A stretch of DNA of 13,796 bases from Propionibacteriaceae bacterium (GCA_031272685.1 JAISTI010000047.1:1-13796), one strand, 5' to 3'. Shown: positions 1 through 10,100, counted from the stretch's first letter. The notes: a model not told the origin generated them from the letters alone. Translations and numbers: made by a program.

Positions 1-3000
1 GGCACGTCAACAATTCCGCCTGGGGCACCCTCAGCTTGCGCAACTACAACGGCGCCGGCACGTTGCTCAGCACCACCTTCAAAGTCTGCTCCGACTCCGC
101 GATGACGGCCGACTGCCAGACCTACGCCAACGTGAGCAGCAAAGACGTGTTCGTTCCGGCTGGCACCTATTACGTGAGCGCCACCGGCCCCACCGGCGGA
201 GTGCTCGCCGCTGCCGTCAGCTACGGAACCGGAAACACCATCGCCGGCTATCCCGCCACCGCCCAGGTGAGCGTGACCGTCGCCGCCGGGGTGAATTCGG
301 CCTATGCCGACCTGTCCGTCACCGCCGGGGCAGCCGTTTCCGCCCCGGCCAGCGTGAAGCAGACCGGCGTGTTCGTGTGGCAATACCAGCCCAAGCGCAC
401 CGCCACCAAGGCCCGCTACGAGAAGCCCGCCACCGGGGATCCCGTGCCCAGCAAAGGCACGGCCTACACCTCCGGCATGGGCGATGCCCGCTTCGACCTC
501 TACAAGCTGAATGCCGCCGGCACCCTCTACGAGCGCGTCGCGCAGAACTTCGCCCCGAACGCCACCACCGGCGTCTTCACCACCGACTTCCTCACCGCCG
601 GCTCCTATTTCTTCGTGGAGACGGCCCTGCCGTCGTCGGCGTACCTCAAGCCGGCCTATGTGGCCGCCTTGGAGGCCGACACCGACTGGTCCGACGGCAT
701 CCCGGAGGCCCTGGTCGCGTCCTCCGGCGCGAGCGTCTTCACCATCACCACCGGCAGCTACTCCGACACCGCCAGCGCCACCCTCTCGGTGGGCGAATAC
801 GTGAACGTGCCGAAGAACACCCTGAACGTGACCAAGCGGCAGTCCGGCACCTCCACCCTGCTGGGCGATGTCGAGTTCAAGCTCTGCGCCAACCAGGCCA
901 TGACCGCCAGTTGCGCCACCTACACCACCGGCGACACCGGCGCGCAACTCGGCAAATTCGCCATCGCCGACCTCGCCCCCGGCACTTACTACCTGCAAGA
1001 GTCGCAGGCGCTGGCGGGCTACGTCTCCTCCGACGCCATCCTCAAGATCGAGATCGACTCCGACGGCTGGCCCAGCTATAGCTGGCTCGGCGACACCCAG
1101 CCGGGCACCACCACCCCGGCCGCGCCGAACCGCTCGGCGGCCAACGCCACCGCCAGCCAGATCATCTCCGACCTCACCGTCACCAACTCGCGGCCGCCCG
1201 ACGTCGGCTTCGTCAAGTACGGGCAGACCAGCGAATGGGACAACGACGGCAACCGGCAGAAGGCCATCCTGCCCGGAGCGGGATTCACCCTGCGCGACAA
1301 CACCGGCCTCTACTACACCATCGACGGCACCGGCAAGGCGGTTCTGCTCAACGGCACCGGCGCGGCCCCGGCAATCGCCGGCACCGTCATCTACGAGTCG
1401 GCCGACCCCGCCACCGACACCTGCGCCGACTACGAGCCCGACCTGATCTGCACCGACGCCCTCGGCCACCTCGACATCAAAGCCCTCGACCCGGCCAAGC
1501 GCTACTTCCTCGACGAGGTGTTCGTGCCTGAGATCATCGGCCCGGCCACCCCGGACGGCCTGGAATACGAGCCCGAGCATGTCCGCTTCCGCTTCGTGTG
1601 GAGTGCCACCGCCAACAGCGGCGCGGGCGGCTGGATCACCGTCCAAAACCACGACACCGGCCAAGACCCCGACGACTCCGCCTGGTATGCGGATTCCGAC
1701 GGGCGGCACGCCATCAACAACACCACCGACCCGCACCACATCCGCGTGGACAAGCTGCCCATCAAGCTCGCCGACGGCGCCAGCGTCGCCGGCGGCATGG
1801 TCGCCGACGGCTCCTGGGACGACGTGAAAATCCTGGAGTCCAAATTCCGGATCTACGCCTGGGTGGCGGTGTCCGGGAACATCCCCGAAGACCACAAGGG
1901 GGCGCTCGTCGACACCATCACCATGGGCGTCAGCGAAATCACCGGATCCAACTACGGCATCTCCACCGAACTGCCGCCCGGCAAATACATCGTTGAGGAA
2001 TACATTCCGCCGATGTTCTACCCGCCCGACATGACCAATCCGTGGGATCCGCCGCTGGGATACCACCTGGCGAACCCGCAGGGCGACCAGACCACCGCCG
2101 TCTACTACCAGTGCAACGCCACCACCGCAGACCTCGACGCGGGCACCGTCTACCCGGTCGTCGACCCCGGCGCGGCCGCGAACTCGTCCTGCCCGGTTGA
2201 CGGCGCCTGGATCCCGGCCAACTCCGGCGGCGAGAAACCGGTCAACTCCGCCGTGGTCGAAATCCCCGTCACCGAAGGCGAAGACGGCGAAGTCACCTTC
2301 GGCGATTCCAACCGGGTCGCCGCTGGCGACGGCTACAACGAAAGCCGGGTGGTGGCCTGGTTCGGCGAGAAGTCCGGCTATAAGCTGGATCCGCTCACCG
2401 GCCGCTATGTGCTCGACGAGCCCGATTGGCGCCTCGGCGGCATCACCTTCAACGTCTACCCGGCATATGTGGATGCCAATGGGCAGTACCACATCCTGCC
2501 CACCATCGTCACCACCGGCCCGACAGCCGGCACCACCGGGGTGCCCATCACCACCACCACCTCAAACCTGTACGCCAGCCAGACCATCAAAGAAGGCCAG
2601 TTCCTTTCCGAACACGTGGACATCGCCGGAGTTTTCGCCTGCCCGACCGACGCCGGCCAGGCCTGCGAAGACTGGAGCTATTGGGACACCACCAGCGGCG
2701 ACTGGCGCTACGCGCAATATGGGGCAAACGGCGGCAAGCCCAACCTGCCCGGCGCCATCACCGTCAACTGGGCGGCGGTGCCCGTCGAAATCAAGCTGCA
2801 GTACGCCAACAGCTATAACAACAACGCCGACGGCATCGCCTGGAGCGTGGTTTTCGTCGAGCAGCCCAAGACCGGCTCTTCCTGCAACCCGGCCCCCGGC
2901 CCGTGCTCGCCGCTGCCGGGCGAATACGAATTCGACATCGCCAACCCGCCGCAGTTCGGCATCAGCATCAACAACTCCGGGGTGGCCATCACCTCCTATT

Positions 3001-6000
3001 TCAAGAACGGCGACAGCCAATCCGGCACCACGCCAGCCGACGCCGACCCGGAGCCCTACGACTTCCCCAACTACAAGGGCACCGGCTATCTGCGGCTGCA
3101 AAAGCGCGGCCTGGACACCCACGGCACCGCCGACACCGCCGACGACACCACCGCCCTCACCCCGGGAGCGCGCTTCGAGTTCTACCTGGTCGACCCCGAC
3201 CACATCGACGGGCTGAACACCGCCGCCGGGCGGGCGCTGGCGCTGCAATACGCCACCAAGGTGCTGCAAGACCGCTCGTCCACCCCGGTCTCGCTCGACC
3301 CGTACATCGCCGACAACTCCGGCGGCGACGGCTACGGCGCGAACCTGAAGCTGCAGGCGGGCACCTACCTGATCAAGGAGATCGCCCCGGCTTCCGGCTA
3401 TAACGCCGCCGGCACTTTCACCTCCGACGCCGGGCCGGACGGCAATATCGGCTTCAACGATCCCGGCAACCAAGATCCGCGCTGGGACACCTCCGGCAGC
3501 TTCAGCGCCACCGAGGTCGCCATCGGCCGCATCATCGTGCCGCAGGCCGGCGACACCAACCACGCCACCCGGGTGGTCGTCACCGACCAGAAGCGCCCGG
3601 ACACGCGCATCGTGAACACCTGGAGCGGCGCGAGCGTCACCGACACCAGCTACACCGGCACCTACCACGTCACCTGCGCCACGCCGTGCACTTGGGCCGG
3701 AGCTTCCGGAACAGACATCACCTCCGCCGGAAGCGGCAACCCCAGCGGCACCCTCGGGGCGCTGCAAGACGGCAGCTACACCTTCCGGGTGAGCGCCATC
3801 AGCCGCACCGACTTCAACATCAACTCCACCGCCAACACCGCCGACGTCACCTTCACCGTCTCCGGCGGGGCGATCGTCACCGCCGGGGCCGACCAGCCGA
3901 AGGTGAACGGCGTGAACATGGCCAACAGCGCCGCCACCGCCCTAGCCACCACCGGCAACGGCGTGTGGTGGACCGCCGAAGTGGAAGGCGACCAGACCAT
4001 CGTCGTCTTCCACGTCAACCACATCGCCAAGGGCCAGTTGGTGATCCTCAAGGGCATCAAAGACCAGTACGGGATCTACCAGACCACGCCGCCCGCGGGC
4101 AGCTCCGCGGTCTTCGCCTTCGAGTGCGCCACCTCCTGCCCCGGCACCGAGCCCGATTCCGGCACGCTCACCTGGACGGCCGCCGACAACGCCTCCGGCG
4201 GCAAGCGGCTCTCCCTCGATCCAGGCGTCTACAAGGTGAGCGAGACCTCCGTGTCCGCCCACAACTGGCTGAAAGACGGCGCGGAAGTGTACGTGGAGAT
4301 CCAGCTTTCCGGCGCAACCTACCTTGTCAACGCCCCCGCGTCCGGCGCGGGCGCCACCCAGGGCAACCCGCTCACCGCCTCGAACAACCCGGCGTATTTC
4401 TACAACACCAGCACCCTGGGCACCTTCGAGGTGAAGAAGTTCGACGACACCTCTGACACCGTGAACCTCGCGGGCGCCGAATTCAAGGTGTACGACTACA
4501 ACGCCACCGACACCTCCGGCCCGTCGACGGCCGCGCTGGCCAGCCCGGTCGCCACCGTCGCCTACAACAACACCCCGGCGGACGCCAACTACACCAAGTA
4601 CATCTTCACCGTCCCGGCCGGGACGTACTGGCTGCAAGAAAGCCAGGCGCCCGGCAACGGCGAATACGCCCGGCGCACCGACTTCGTCAAGATCGAGGTG
4701 CTGCCCGGCCAGGCGCCCGTCTACCTGGGCTACCAGAACTCCGGCAACAAGAACGTGGCGGTGATCCTCGACCCGAAGCCGCTCACGCTCGATGTGGCCA
4801 AAGAGACCACCTACACCGCCATCGGCACGCCCGGCGAGCCCGGCTATGTGGCCGCCCGCGACGTGCGCATCTCCCTGCTGCCGATGTTCATCTTCAAGCG
4901 GGTCTCCGGCGCGGCCTCAGACTACTCGAAGGGCAACTTCGAGCTGCTGCGCCCCGGCGGGCAGCAGTTCACCTACACCGCCGACGCCGCCCTGTCCGCG
5001 GTGAACGGCGCCGCCGTCGGCACCGCCCGCTTCCCGATTACCGAGCCCGGCGAATATCGGGTGGTGGAACTGGTGCCGGAATCGCACAAATACCTGCTCA
5101 CCAACTCGGCCTACAAGGTGCAGCACAGCAACGGAGACACTTGGGAATACGCCCAATTCGACGACACCGGCACCACTGGGGTGGACGAGTCGATCGGCGG
5201 GGTTCCGGATTCCGCGCTGCTGGGCACCGCCGCTTCCATCTTCGTGGTGTACGACGAGGCCACCAACTCGCTGAAGATCGACACCAGCAAGCCGAACCCC
5301 GGATTCAAGGAAACCTGGCCGCCCGCCAACGGCGCGCAGCCCACCTCCAACCTGACCATCAACAACGAGTTCACCGGCTATGTCATCACCGTGCTGAAGA
5401 AAGACGCCCAGACCGGCCAGCTCGTCACCGCGCCCAACGCCGAATTCGAGCTGTACGACACCGAGGCCGAAGCCCTGGCCGGCGGCCACGCCGGCCAAAT
5501 CGACGACACGCACGCCGACGTCGGCGAGTGGCTGCGCGACACCTCCGGCACCGGCGTGGTCACCTTCCGGCCGCGCTACGCCTCCCCCACCCAGCTCACT
5601 GGGCCGGACGCCGGGCAGCCGGCGCTGCCCATCGAATACTGGGTGCGCGAGGAACAAGCCCCGAACGGCTACACCCTCGACCCGTGGTATGACGCCGTCA
5701 TCAAGAAAGTGGTGGTCTACCCCGCCGACCGCACCACCAACCAGTACGTGGTGGAATTCAAAGACGGCAAGCCCGAGCAACCATCGATCTCGCTGGCCAA
5801 GGGTGTGAAGAACGGCGCGTCCGGCAGCGCCGCCAACCCGGTGGCGGCGCCGTTGAACAATTCCGGCTTCTCCACCACCTACACCATCGCCCCGAACGCG
5901 CCCGGAAACAACCTGCCCCTGTACAACTACACGCTCTCGGACGGCAGCGCCACCGCTTCGGCGTTCAGCTTCCGCGGCACATCCAAGACCGGAACTGAGA

Positions 6001-9000
6001 TTGACGTCGCGGTGGATCCGGCGGGCACGATTCCGCTGCTCAACCCGGCGCCCGGCGCGCACATCACCAAAGTGCGCATCTGGCCCTCCACCGCCTATGC
6101 CACGGTGGCGGCCCAGGCGCTCGACACCGACACCTCCGGCACCCTCACCTCCAGCGCCCACCAAAGCGCCGTCTACGCGCGGGTGAACGGCGGCGCGTGG
6201 ACGCTACTCGACGGCGCCGACCCGCACGAGTTCGCCATCCCCGCCGCCGACCAGGGCTATCTGACCATCGAATACGCGCAGGTCATCCCCGGCACCGGCG
6301 AAACAGCCTATGTGGGCAGCCACTTCACTCCCGGCGCGATCGAAATCGACGTCACCTTCGACAAATTCGTCCCAAGCCCGGAGCAGGCGGAAATCGCCAA
6401 GATCGCCAACACCGCCACCGCCACCGCCTGCCTGCGCACGGCGCTGGACAACGGCGCGTGCAAGAGCGCGGCCAACGCGCCCACCGAGTCGTTCAGCGCG
6501 TCCAGCACCGCCACCATCAACGTGCCGGTGGATCCGCGGCCGGAGATCACCGTCACCAAGGCCTGCACCCACGCGAAATGCGACTTGGCCTCCGGCCTGG
6601 ACGCCAACCAGCGCAACTTCTACCCCGGCGACGACACCGAGTTCACCCTGACGACGGTGAACTCCTCCGCCAGGGTGCCCGACACCGACCCGGACCACGC
6701 GGCGAAGAACGCGCAGTTGGCGTTCACCCACCCGGTCGTGCTCGACTACATGCCCGAGGTTTTCTCGATGCAGCACGTCGCGGGTGTCGCGCAGTACAGC
6801 GTCACCGTCACCCCCTTTGGCGGCGTGGCCACGCCCTACACCGGCACGGTGCAAACTTCCGAAATCGGCTCGGTGTTCATCTGGGAGTTCCCGGATCTGT
6901 CGCTGGAGCCGGGCGACACCCTCTCCGTCACCTACAAGGCGGACATCGCGCGGGTCGTCACCGACAACAACCCCATCAACTCGGTGTACGTCACCTCCGG
7001 CAAGACCCCGCTGCTCACCTCCAACCTGTACCCGACCGGGGCGTCCTTCACGGTGCCGAACTTCGACACCTCCGAGAACGCCGTCTTCGACGAGGGCTAC
7101 TGGACGAACCCGTCGGTGCCGATGCGGCAAAACTATTGGGACAAGCTGGCCGCCATCCCCGGCTTCGACCCGTCCCACTACGGGCTCTTCGCCCGCGCGC
7201 AGGACGACGGCATCGTGGTCAAGCCCTCCGGCGACATCTCGCGCGCCAAGAGCCTGAGCATCAACGGCTCCACCTTCACCTCGTCCGAGACCGCCGCCGA
7301 GGTGCACTTCGGCGACACCGTCACCTTCCGGCTGGCGCTGCAGAACGGCCTGAGCGAGGCCAGCGGCGACATCAACACCGCCACCAACATCCGCATCGCC
7401 GACGTGCTGCCGTTCCTGAATGACGCCACCGCCGACGGGCGGCGCGGCACCCAGTGGGAAGACGACCTGCTCGACCGCTGGAAGTACGTGCCCGGCTCGC
7501 TGAGCGTGTACACCCAGGTGTTCAACGCCGCCGGCGTGAACCCGTCGGAGTATCTGCGCTGCTCCACCAACAGCCCGGTGGCAAGCGTGGATGCCCAAAT
7601 TCTCACCATGGTGGCGGCGGGCTCTTGTTCCGCTGACGGCGGCGACCTGCCGCAAGACGCCTCGGCGTTCGTGGTGAACTTGGGAGAGCCGGCCGCTTCC
7701 GACGACCCACCGGGATCGAACTTCAAGCTCAAACCCGGCGACATCCTCTTCGTGGAATACACCATGGCCTTCGACTTCTCCGATCTGTCGGCCGCCGACG
7801 CCATCGCCGCCCGCCACGAGCTGCTCACCGCGAACACCTTCAAGATCGCCGTGAACGACTTCACCTTCTCGGCGCAGTCGGTCAAGAGCACCGGGCTGCT
7901 CTCCAGCAACGCCGTGCAGCCGTCCAACTCCGTGGCGGTGAAGCTGCGGGCGAACCCGGTGACCATCTCCGGCGTGGCCTGGAACGACCTCGACCGCGAC
8001 GGCCTGAACGACTCCGGCGAGCCGCCGCTCGCGAACGTGCCAGTGGAGCTGTGGCAGCAGGTGAACGGCACCGTCACCAAGGTGGTGCCCCCGGTGGGCG
8101 TCACCTTCCCGGCCACAACCGCCGCCGACGGGTCGTACGCCTTCACCGGGCTGGAGTCCTCGTATGGTGACGGCACCGGTGAAATCGACTACCAGGTGCG
8201 CTTCCTGCCGCCGACGGGCGCGTGGGCGTACACCTATCTGCACGCCGGCACGGATCCGGACATCGACTCCGACGCGCATCCGGACGACGACCCCACCACC
8301 CCGCCCGCCTGGCATAAGGGCGAGACCGACTGGATGAAGGCCTACCTGTCCGTCGAGCACGTGGACGCCGGCTTCTTCACCGGCCAGCTCGCCGGCTACG
8401 TGTGGGAGGACCGCAACTACAACGGCGTGCAGGACGGCCCGTCATCGGCCGCCGACCCGATGTTCGAGAATCCGCTGGCCGGAATCGCGGTTTCGGTCTA
8501 CCACTCCAGCGACTCCGGGGCCACCTGGGACGCCACCGCCTTCGCCACCGGCCTGACCGGCCCGGACGGGCGCTTCGCCTTCTTCGGCCCGGATTCCGAC
8601 CCAACCGGCGGCATCGACTTCTCGGCGGGCCACGACTACCGCGTCGTGGTCGAGTCTCCGTCCGGCGAGTGGTATTTCACCGCCAAAGACGCCGGCCCCG
8701 ACGATCTCGACTCCGATGTCGGGAAGGTGGATCCGCTGCCGCACGGCTGGGCGGCCACCGCGGAATCGGATGTTATCGGCAACCCGCCGGCCGCCTTTGC
8801 CGCCGGGCTCTACCGCCTCGGCGACATCGAGGGCCTGGTTTGGGAGGACATCAACGACGACGGTGTGCAAAACGACTCCTTCGCCACCGGACACGACCTG
8901 TCCAAGGTGACCGCGCGCCTGATCGGCACGGAATGGGTGGACGCGAACGGCGACGGGGTGCAAGACCCGTCCGAGCTGACACCCGTCGACCGCACCGTGA

Positions 9001-10004
9001 ACGCCGGTTCCGACGGCGGCTACGTCTTCCTGGGAGTGAAGCGGGGCAGCTATACCGTCACCTTCGACAGGGCGGATCTCGACGCCGCCTACAGCGCCAA
9101 TTCGTTCGCCTGGGCCAAACCGGCGCAGGGCGCCGATCCGGCCGCTGATTCCGACGGGCGCTTCACCGTCCGCAGCCAAGAGCGGGCCAGCACCGAGATC
9201 GCCCAGCTCGGCTACGCGGATTCCCTCGCCCATCTCGACGGCGGTGTCGTCCCCTATGTCCACATCAAGGGCTATGCCTGGCTGGACGATTCCCGCGATG
9301 GCGTCTGGCAGGGCGGGCCGTTCGTGTCCGGCGGGCCGGAATCGCCATTCGCCGCGGTGACGGTGCAGCTGTGGCGCGCCGGGGCGGCCGGCTCGAAGGC
9401 CGGGCTGCTCGGCGCGGCGCCCACGGTGCCCGCCTGGATGGCGGAGGCGCTGGTGGCCACCACCACCACGGCGGCCGACGGCTCCTACCTGTTCGACGGC
9501 CTGCTCTACGACGCGGTCTCGCGCTACAAGGTGGTCTTCTTCAACCCGAACGTGATGACGTACGTCTTCACCGTGCCGGGCGCGCAGCACACCGCTACCT
9601 ACATGGTGAACGAGTACGACGATTGGAACGGCGACAACCGCTACCACGAGGCCCACACCGACTACGCCATCCAGGCGCTCGCCAATAGCGACGGCGAATA
9701 CAACGCCGGCCTGCTGGAGCTGCCCTGGACGGAGGATCCGGTGAAGAACCCGCCGCCGCAGAACTCGCCCACGCCGGACGTGACCCCGAGCCCGAGCAGC
9801 CCCAGGGAAGGCAGCACGCCCACCCCGGAGCCTTCGGATTCGGACGAGCCGCAGTCGAGCGATGAGCCGACGCCGGAACCCACGCCCACGGAAACCAAGC
9901 AGCCGGTAATTGTCACCGGCGGCGACACCGTTCCCTGGGCCGCCGGCACCCTGCTGCTGGTCCTCGCCGGCGTAGCGGTCACCGCCTACTCCCGCCGCCG
10001 CTAG
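1..10004 (+). CDS. Giant cell-wall-anchored adhesin with SpaA/Cna-B and SdrD-B domains (5' end missing)
   Basis: The reading frame is open from nt 3 to a TAG at 10002-10004 with no start or signal peptide, so the gene begins left of the window; at least 3333 residues are visible. It is probably a surface fibre or adhesin attached to the wall. Successive SpaA/Cna-B-like modules (lysine near the first strand, then a 'GxYxxxE' strand) lie at about nt 3-250, 345-640, 816-1050 (NTLNVTK to YYLQESQA), 1197-1540, 1734-2010, 3078-3400 (YLIKEIAP), 4029-4260 (YKVSET), 4413-4700 (YWLQESQAP), 4860-5090 (YRVVELVPE) and 5376-5680 (YWVREEQAPNGY). DUF11/isopeptide-like modules cover about 5770-7950 (e.g. ITVTKAC near 6550). 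Four SdrD-B-type domains, a Pro/Thr/Ser/Glu linker (about 9726-9900) and a sorting signal finish the protein. All 22 cysteines that I count fall before the SdrD-B part, in 11 successive pairs. Domain families are recognised by pattern only; the ligand is unknown. Confidence 0.93.
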   Translation, partial: HVNNSAWGTLSLRNYNGAGTLLSTTFKVCSDSAMTADCQTYANVSSKDVFVPAGTYYVSATGPTGGVLAAAVSYGTGNTIAGYPATAQVSVTVAAGVNSAYADLSVTAGAAVSAPASVKQTGVFVWQYQPKRTATKARYEKPATGDPVPSKGTAYTSGMGDARFDLYKLNAAGTLYERVAQNFAPNATTGVFTTDFLTAGSYFFVETALPSSAYLKPAYVAALEADTDWSDGIPEALVASSGASVFTITTGSYSDTASATLSVGEYVNVPKNTLNVTKRQSGTSTLLGDVEFKLCANQAMTASCATYTTGDTGAQLGKFAIADLAPGTYYLQESQALAGYVSSDAILKIEIDSDGWPSYSWLGDTQPGTTTPAAPNRSAANATASQIISDLTVTNSRPPDVGFVKYGQTSEWDNDGNRQKAILPGAGFTLRDNTGLYYTIDGTGKAVLLNGTGAAPAIAGTVIYESADPATDTCADYEPDLICTDALGHLDIKALDPAKRYFLDEVFVPEIIGPATPDGLEYEPEHVRFRFVWSATANSGAGGWITVQNHDTGQDPDDSAWYADSDGRHAINNTTDPHHIRVDKLPIKLADGASVAGGMVADGSWDDVKILESKFRIYAWVAVSGNIPEDHKGALVDTITMGVSEITGSNYGISTELPPGKYIVEEYIPPMFYPPDMTNPWDPPLGYHLANPQGDQTTAVYYQCNATTADLDAGTVYPVVDPGAAANSSCPVDGAWIPANSGGEKPVNSAVVEIPVTEGEDGEVTFGDSNRVAAGDGYNESRVVAWFGEKSGYKLDPLTGRYVLDEPDWRLGGITFNVYPAYVDANGQYHILPTIVTTGPTAGTTGVPITTTTSNLYASQTIKEGQFLSEHVDIAGVFACPTDAGQACEDWSYWDTTSGDWRYAQYGANGGKPNLPGAITVNWAAVPVEIKLQYANSYNNNADGIAWSVVFVEQPKTGSSCNPAPGPCSPLPGEYEFDIANPPQFGISINNSGVAITSYFKNGDSQSGTTPADADPEPYDFPNYKGTGYLRLQKRGLDTHGTADTADDTTALTPGARFEFYLVDPDHIDGLNTAAGRALALQYATKVLQDRSSTPVSLDPYIADNSGGDGYGANLKLQAGTYLIKEIAPASGYNAAGTFTSDAGPDGNIGFNDPGNQDPRWDTSGSFSATEVAIGRIIVPQAGDTNHATRVVVTDQKRPDTRIVNTWSGASVTDTSYTGTYHVTCATPCTWAGASGTDITSAGSGNPSGTLGALQDGSYTFRVSAISRTDFNINSTANTADVTFTVSGGAIVTAGADQPKVNGVNMANSAATALATTGNGVWWTAEVEGDQTIVVFHVNHIAKGQLVILKGIKDQYGIYQTTPPAGSSAVFAFECATSCPGTEPDSGTLTWTAADNASGGKRLSLDPGVYKVSETSVSAHNWLKDGAEVYVEIQLSGATYLVNAPASGAGATQGNPLTASNNPAYFYNTSTLGTFEVKKFDDTSDTVNLAGAEFKVYDYNATDTSGPSTAALASPVATVAYNNTPADANYTKYIFTVPAGTYWLQESQAPGNGEYARRTDFVKIEVLPGQAPVYLGYQNSGNKNVAVILDPKPLTLDVAKETTYTAIGTPGEPGYVAARDVRISLLPMFIFKRVSGAASDYSKGNFELLRPGGQQFTYTADAALSAVNGAAVGTARFPITEPGEYRVVELVPESHKYLLTNSAYKVQHSNGDTWEYAQFDDTGTTGVDESIGGVPDSALLGTAASIFVVYDEATNSLKIDTSKPNPGFKETWPPANGAQPTSNLTINNEFTGYVITVLKKDAQTGQLVTAPNAEFELYDTEAEALAGGHAGQIDDTHADVGEWLRDTSGTGVVTFRPRYASPTQLTGPDAGQPALPIEYWVREEQAPNGYTLDPWYDAVIKKVVVYPADRTTNQYVVEFKDGKPEQPSISLAKGVKNGASGSAANPVAAPLNNSGFSTTYTIAPNAPGNNLPLYNYTLSDGSATASAFSFRGTSKTGTEIDVAVDPAGTIPLLNPAPGAHITKVRIWPSTAYATVAAQALDTDTSGTLTSSAHQSAVYARVNGGAWTLLDGADPHEFAIPAADQGYLTIEYAQVIPGTGETAYVGSHFTPGAIEIDVTFDKFVPSPEQAEIAKIANTATATACLRTALDNGACKSAANAPTESFSASSTATINVPVDPRPEITVTKACTHAKCDLASGLDANQRNFYPGDDTEFTLTTVNSSARVPDTDPDHAAKNAQLAFTHPVVLDYMPEVFSMQHVAGVAQYSVTVTPFGGVATPYTGTVQTSEIGSVFIWEFPDLSLEPGDTLSVTYKADIARVVTDNNPINSVYVTSGKTPLLTSNLYPTGASFTVPNFDTSENAVFDEGYWTNPSVPMRQNYWDKLAAIPGFDPSHYGLFARAQDDGIVVKPSGDISRAKSLSINGSTFTSSETAAEVHFGDTVTFRLALQNGLSEASGDINTATNIRIADVLPFLNDATADGRRGTQWEDDLLDRWKYVPGSLSVYTQVFNAAGVNPSEYLRCSTNSPVASVDAQILTMVAAGSCSADGGDLPQDASAFVVNLGEPAASDDPPGSNFKLKPGDILFVEYTMAFDFSDLSAADAIAARHELLTANTFKIAVNDFTFSAQSVKSTGLLSSNAVQPSNSVAVKLRANPVTISGVAWNDLDRDGLNDSGEPPLANVPVELWQQVNGTVTKVVPPVGVTFPATTAADGSYAFTGLESSYGDGTGEIDYQVRFLPPTGAWAYTYLHAGTDPDIDSDAHPDDDPTTPPAWHKGETDWMKAYLSVEHVDAGFFTGQLAGYVWEDRNYNGVQDGPSSAADPMFENPLAGIAVSVYHSSDSGATWDATAFATGLTGPDGRFAFFGPDSDPTGGIDFSAGHDYRVVVESPSGEWYFTAKDAGPDDLDSDVGKVDPLPHGWAATAESDVIGNPPAAFAAGLYRLGDIEGLVWEDINDDGVQNDSFATGHDLSKVTARLIGTEWVDANGDGVQDPSELTPVDRTVNAGSDGGYVFLGVKRGSYTVTFDRADLDAAYSANSFAWAKPAQGADPAADSDGRFTVRSQERASTEIAQLGYADSLAHLDGGVVPYVHIKGYAWLDDSRDGVWQGGPFVSGGPESPFAAVTVQLWRAGAAGSKAGLLGAAPTVPAWMAEALVATTTTAADGSYLFDGLLYDAVSRYKVVFFNPNVMTYVFTVPGAQHTATYMVNEYDDWNGDNRYHEAHTDYAIQALANSDGEYNAGLLELPWTEDPVKNPPPQNSPTPDVTPSPSSPREGSTPTPEPSDSDEPQSSDEPTPEPTPTETKQPVIVTGGDTVPWAAGTLLLVLAGVAVTAYSRRR
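7959..9725 (+). other. Array of four SdrD-B-type domains within the giant adhesin
   Basis: Four units begin with a G-x-[VA]-W-x-D strand followed by an Asp/Asn-rich loop: SGVAWNDLDRDGLND (from about 7959), AGYVWEDRNYNGVQD (about 8391), EGLVWEDINDDGVQN (about 8826) and KGYAWLDDSRDGVW (about 9264). The third unit holds an additional loop, VDANGDGVQDPSE, near 8940. SdrD-B domains of Gram-positive surface proteins bind calcium through such loops and form a rigid stalk close to the wall. Here they sit just before the Pro-rich linker, where a stalk is expected. This stretch has no cysteine, unlike everything before it. Calcium binding is inferred from the loop pattern. Confidence 0.85.
9906..10001 (+). 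other. C-terminal sorting signal with non-canonical VIVTG core
   Basis: The last 32 residues have the three-part layout of a sortase substrate. A short motif (VIVTG, followed by GDTV) precedes a hydrophobic stretch (WAAGTLLLVLAGVAVTAY), and the protein ends in SRRR. A Pro/Thr/Ser/Glu-rich segment comes before it. The classic LPXTG is absent; only the TG and the spacing are kept. It could be a substrate of a sortase with relaxed or different specificity, or the protein may simply stay anchored by its terminal membrane helix. No sortase gene is in the window. Confidence 0.75.
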
Positions 10005-10027
10005 GAGTTGGTTCCAGGGGCAGACGG

Positions 10028-10051
10028 GCTGCGGAAAGGGCCTGCCGCGGC
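10028..10051 (+). terminator. Possible terminator hairpin after the adhesin gene
   Basis: GCTGCGG (10028-10034) can pair with CCGCGGC (10045-10051), giving seven pairs including one G-U, around a 10-nt loop, 24 nt after the adhesin stop. No T-run follows. Many terminators in high-GC actinobacteria lack one, so this is plausible but weak. Confidence 0.35.
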
Positions 10052-10100
10052 ATAGGTATCGTTGGCGGGCCGCGCACTGCGAGCGCAGGGCCGGTTGCGC

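Noticed and set aside
377..7423. Arg/His- or Pro/Ser-rich plus-strand frames inside the adhesin gene
   Set aside because: These are out-of-frame shadows with extreme composition and no motif; the adhesin frame explains the DNA.
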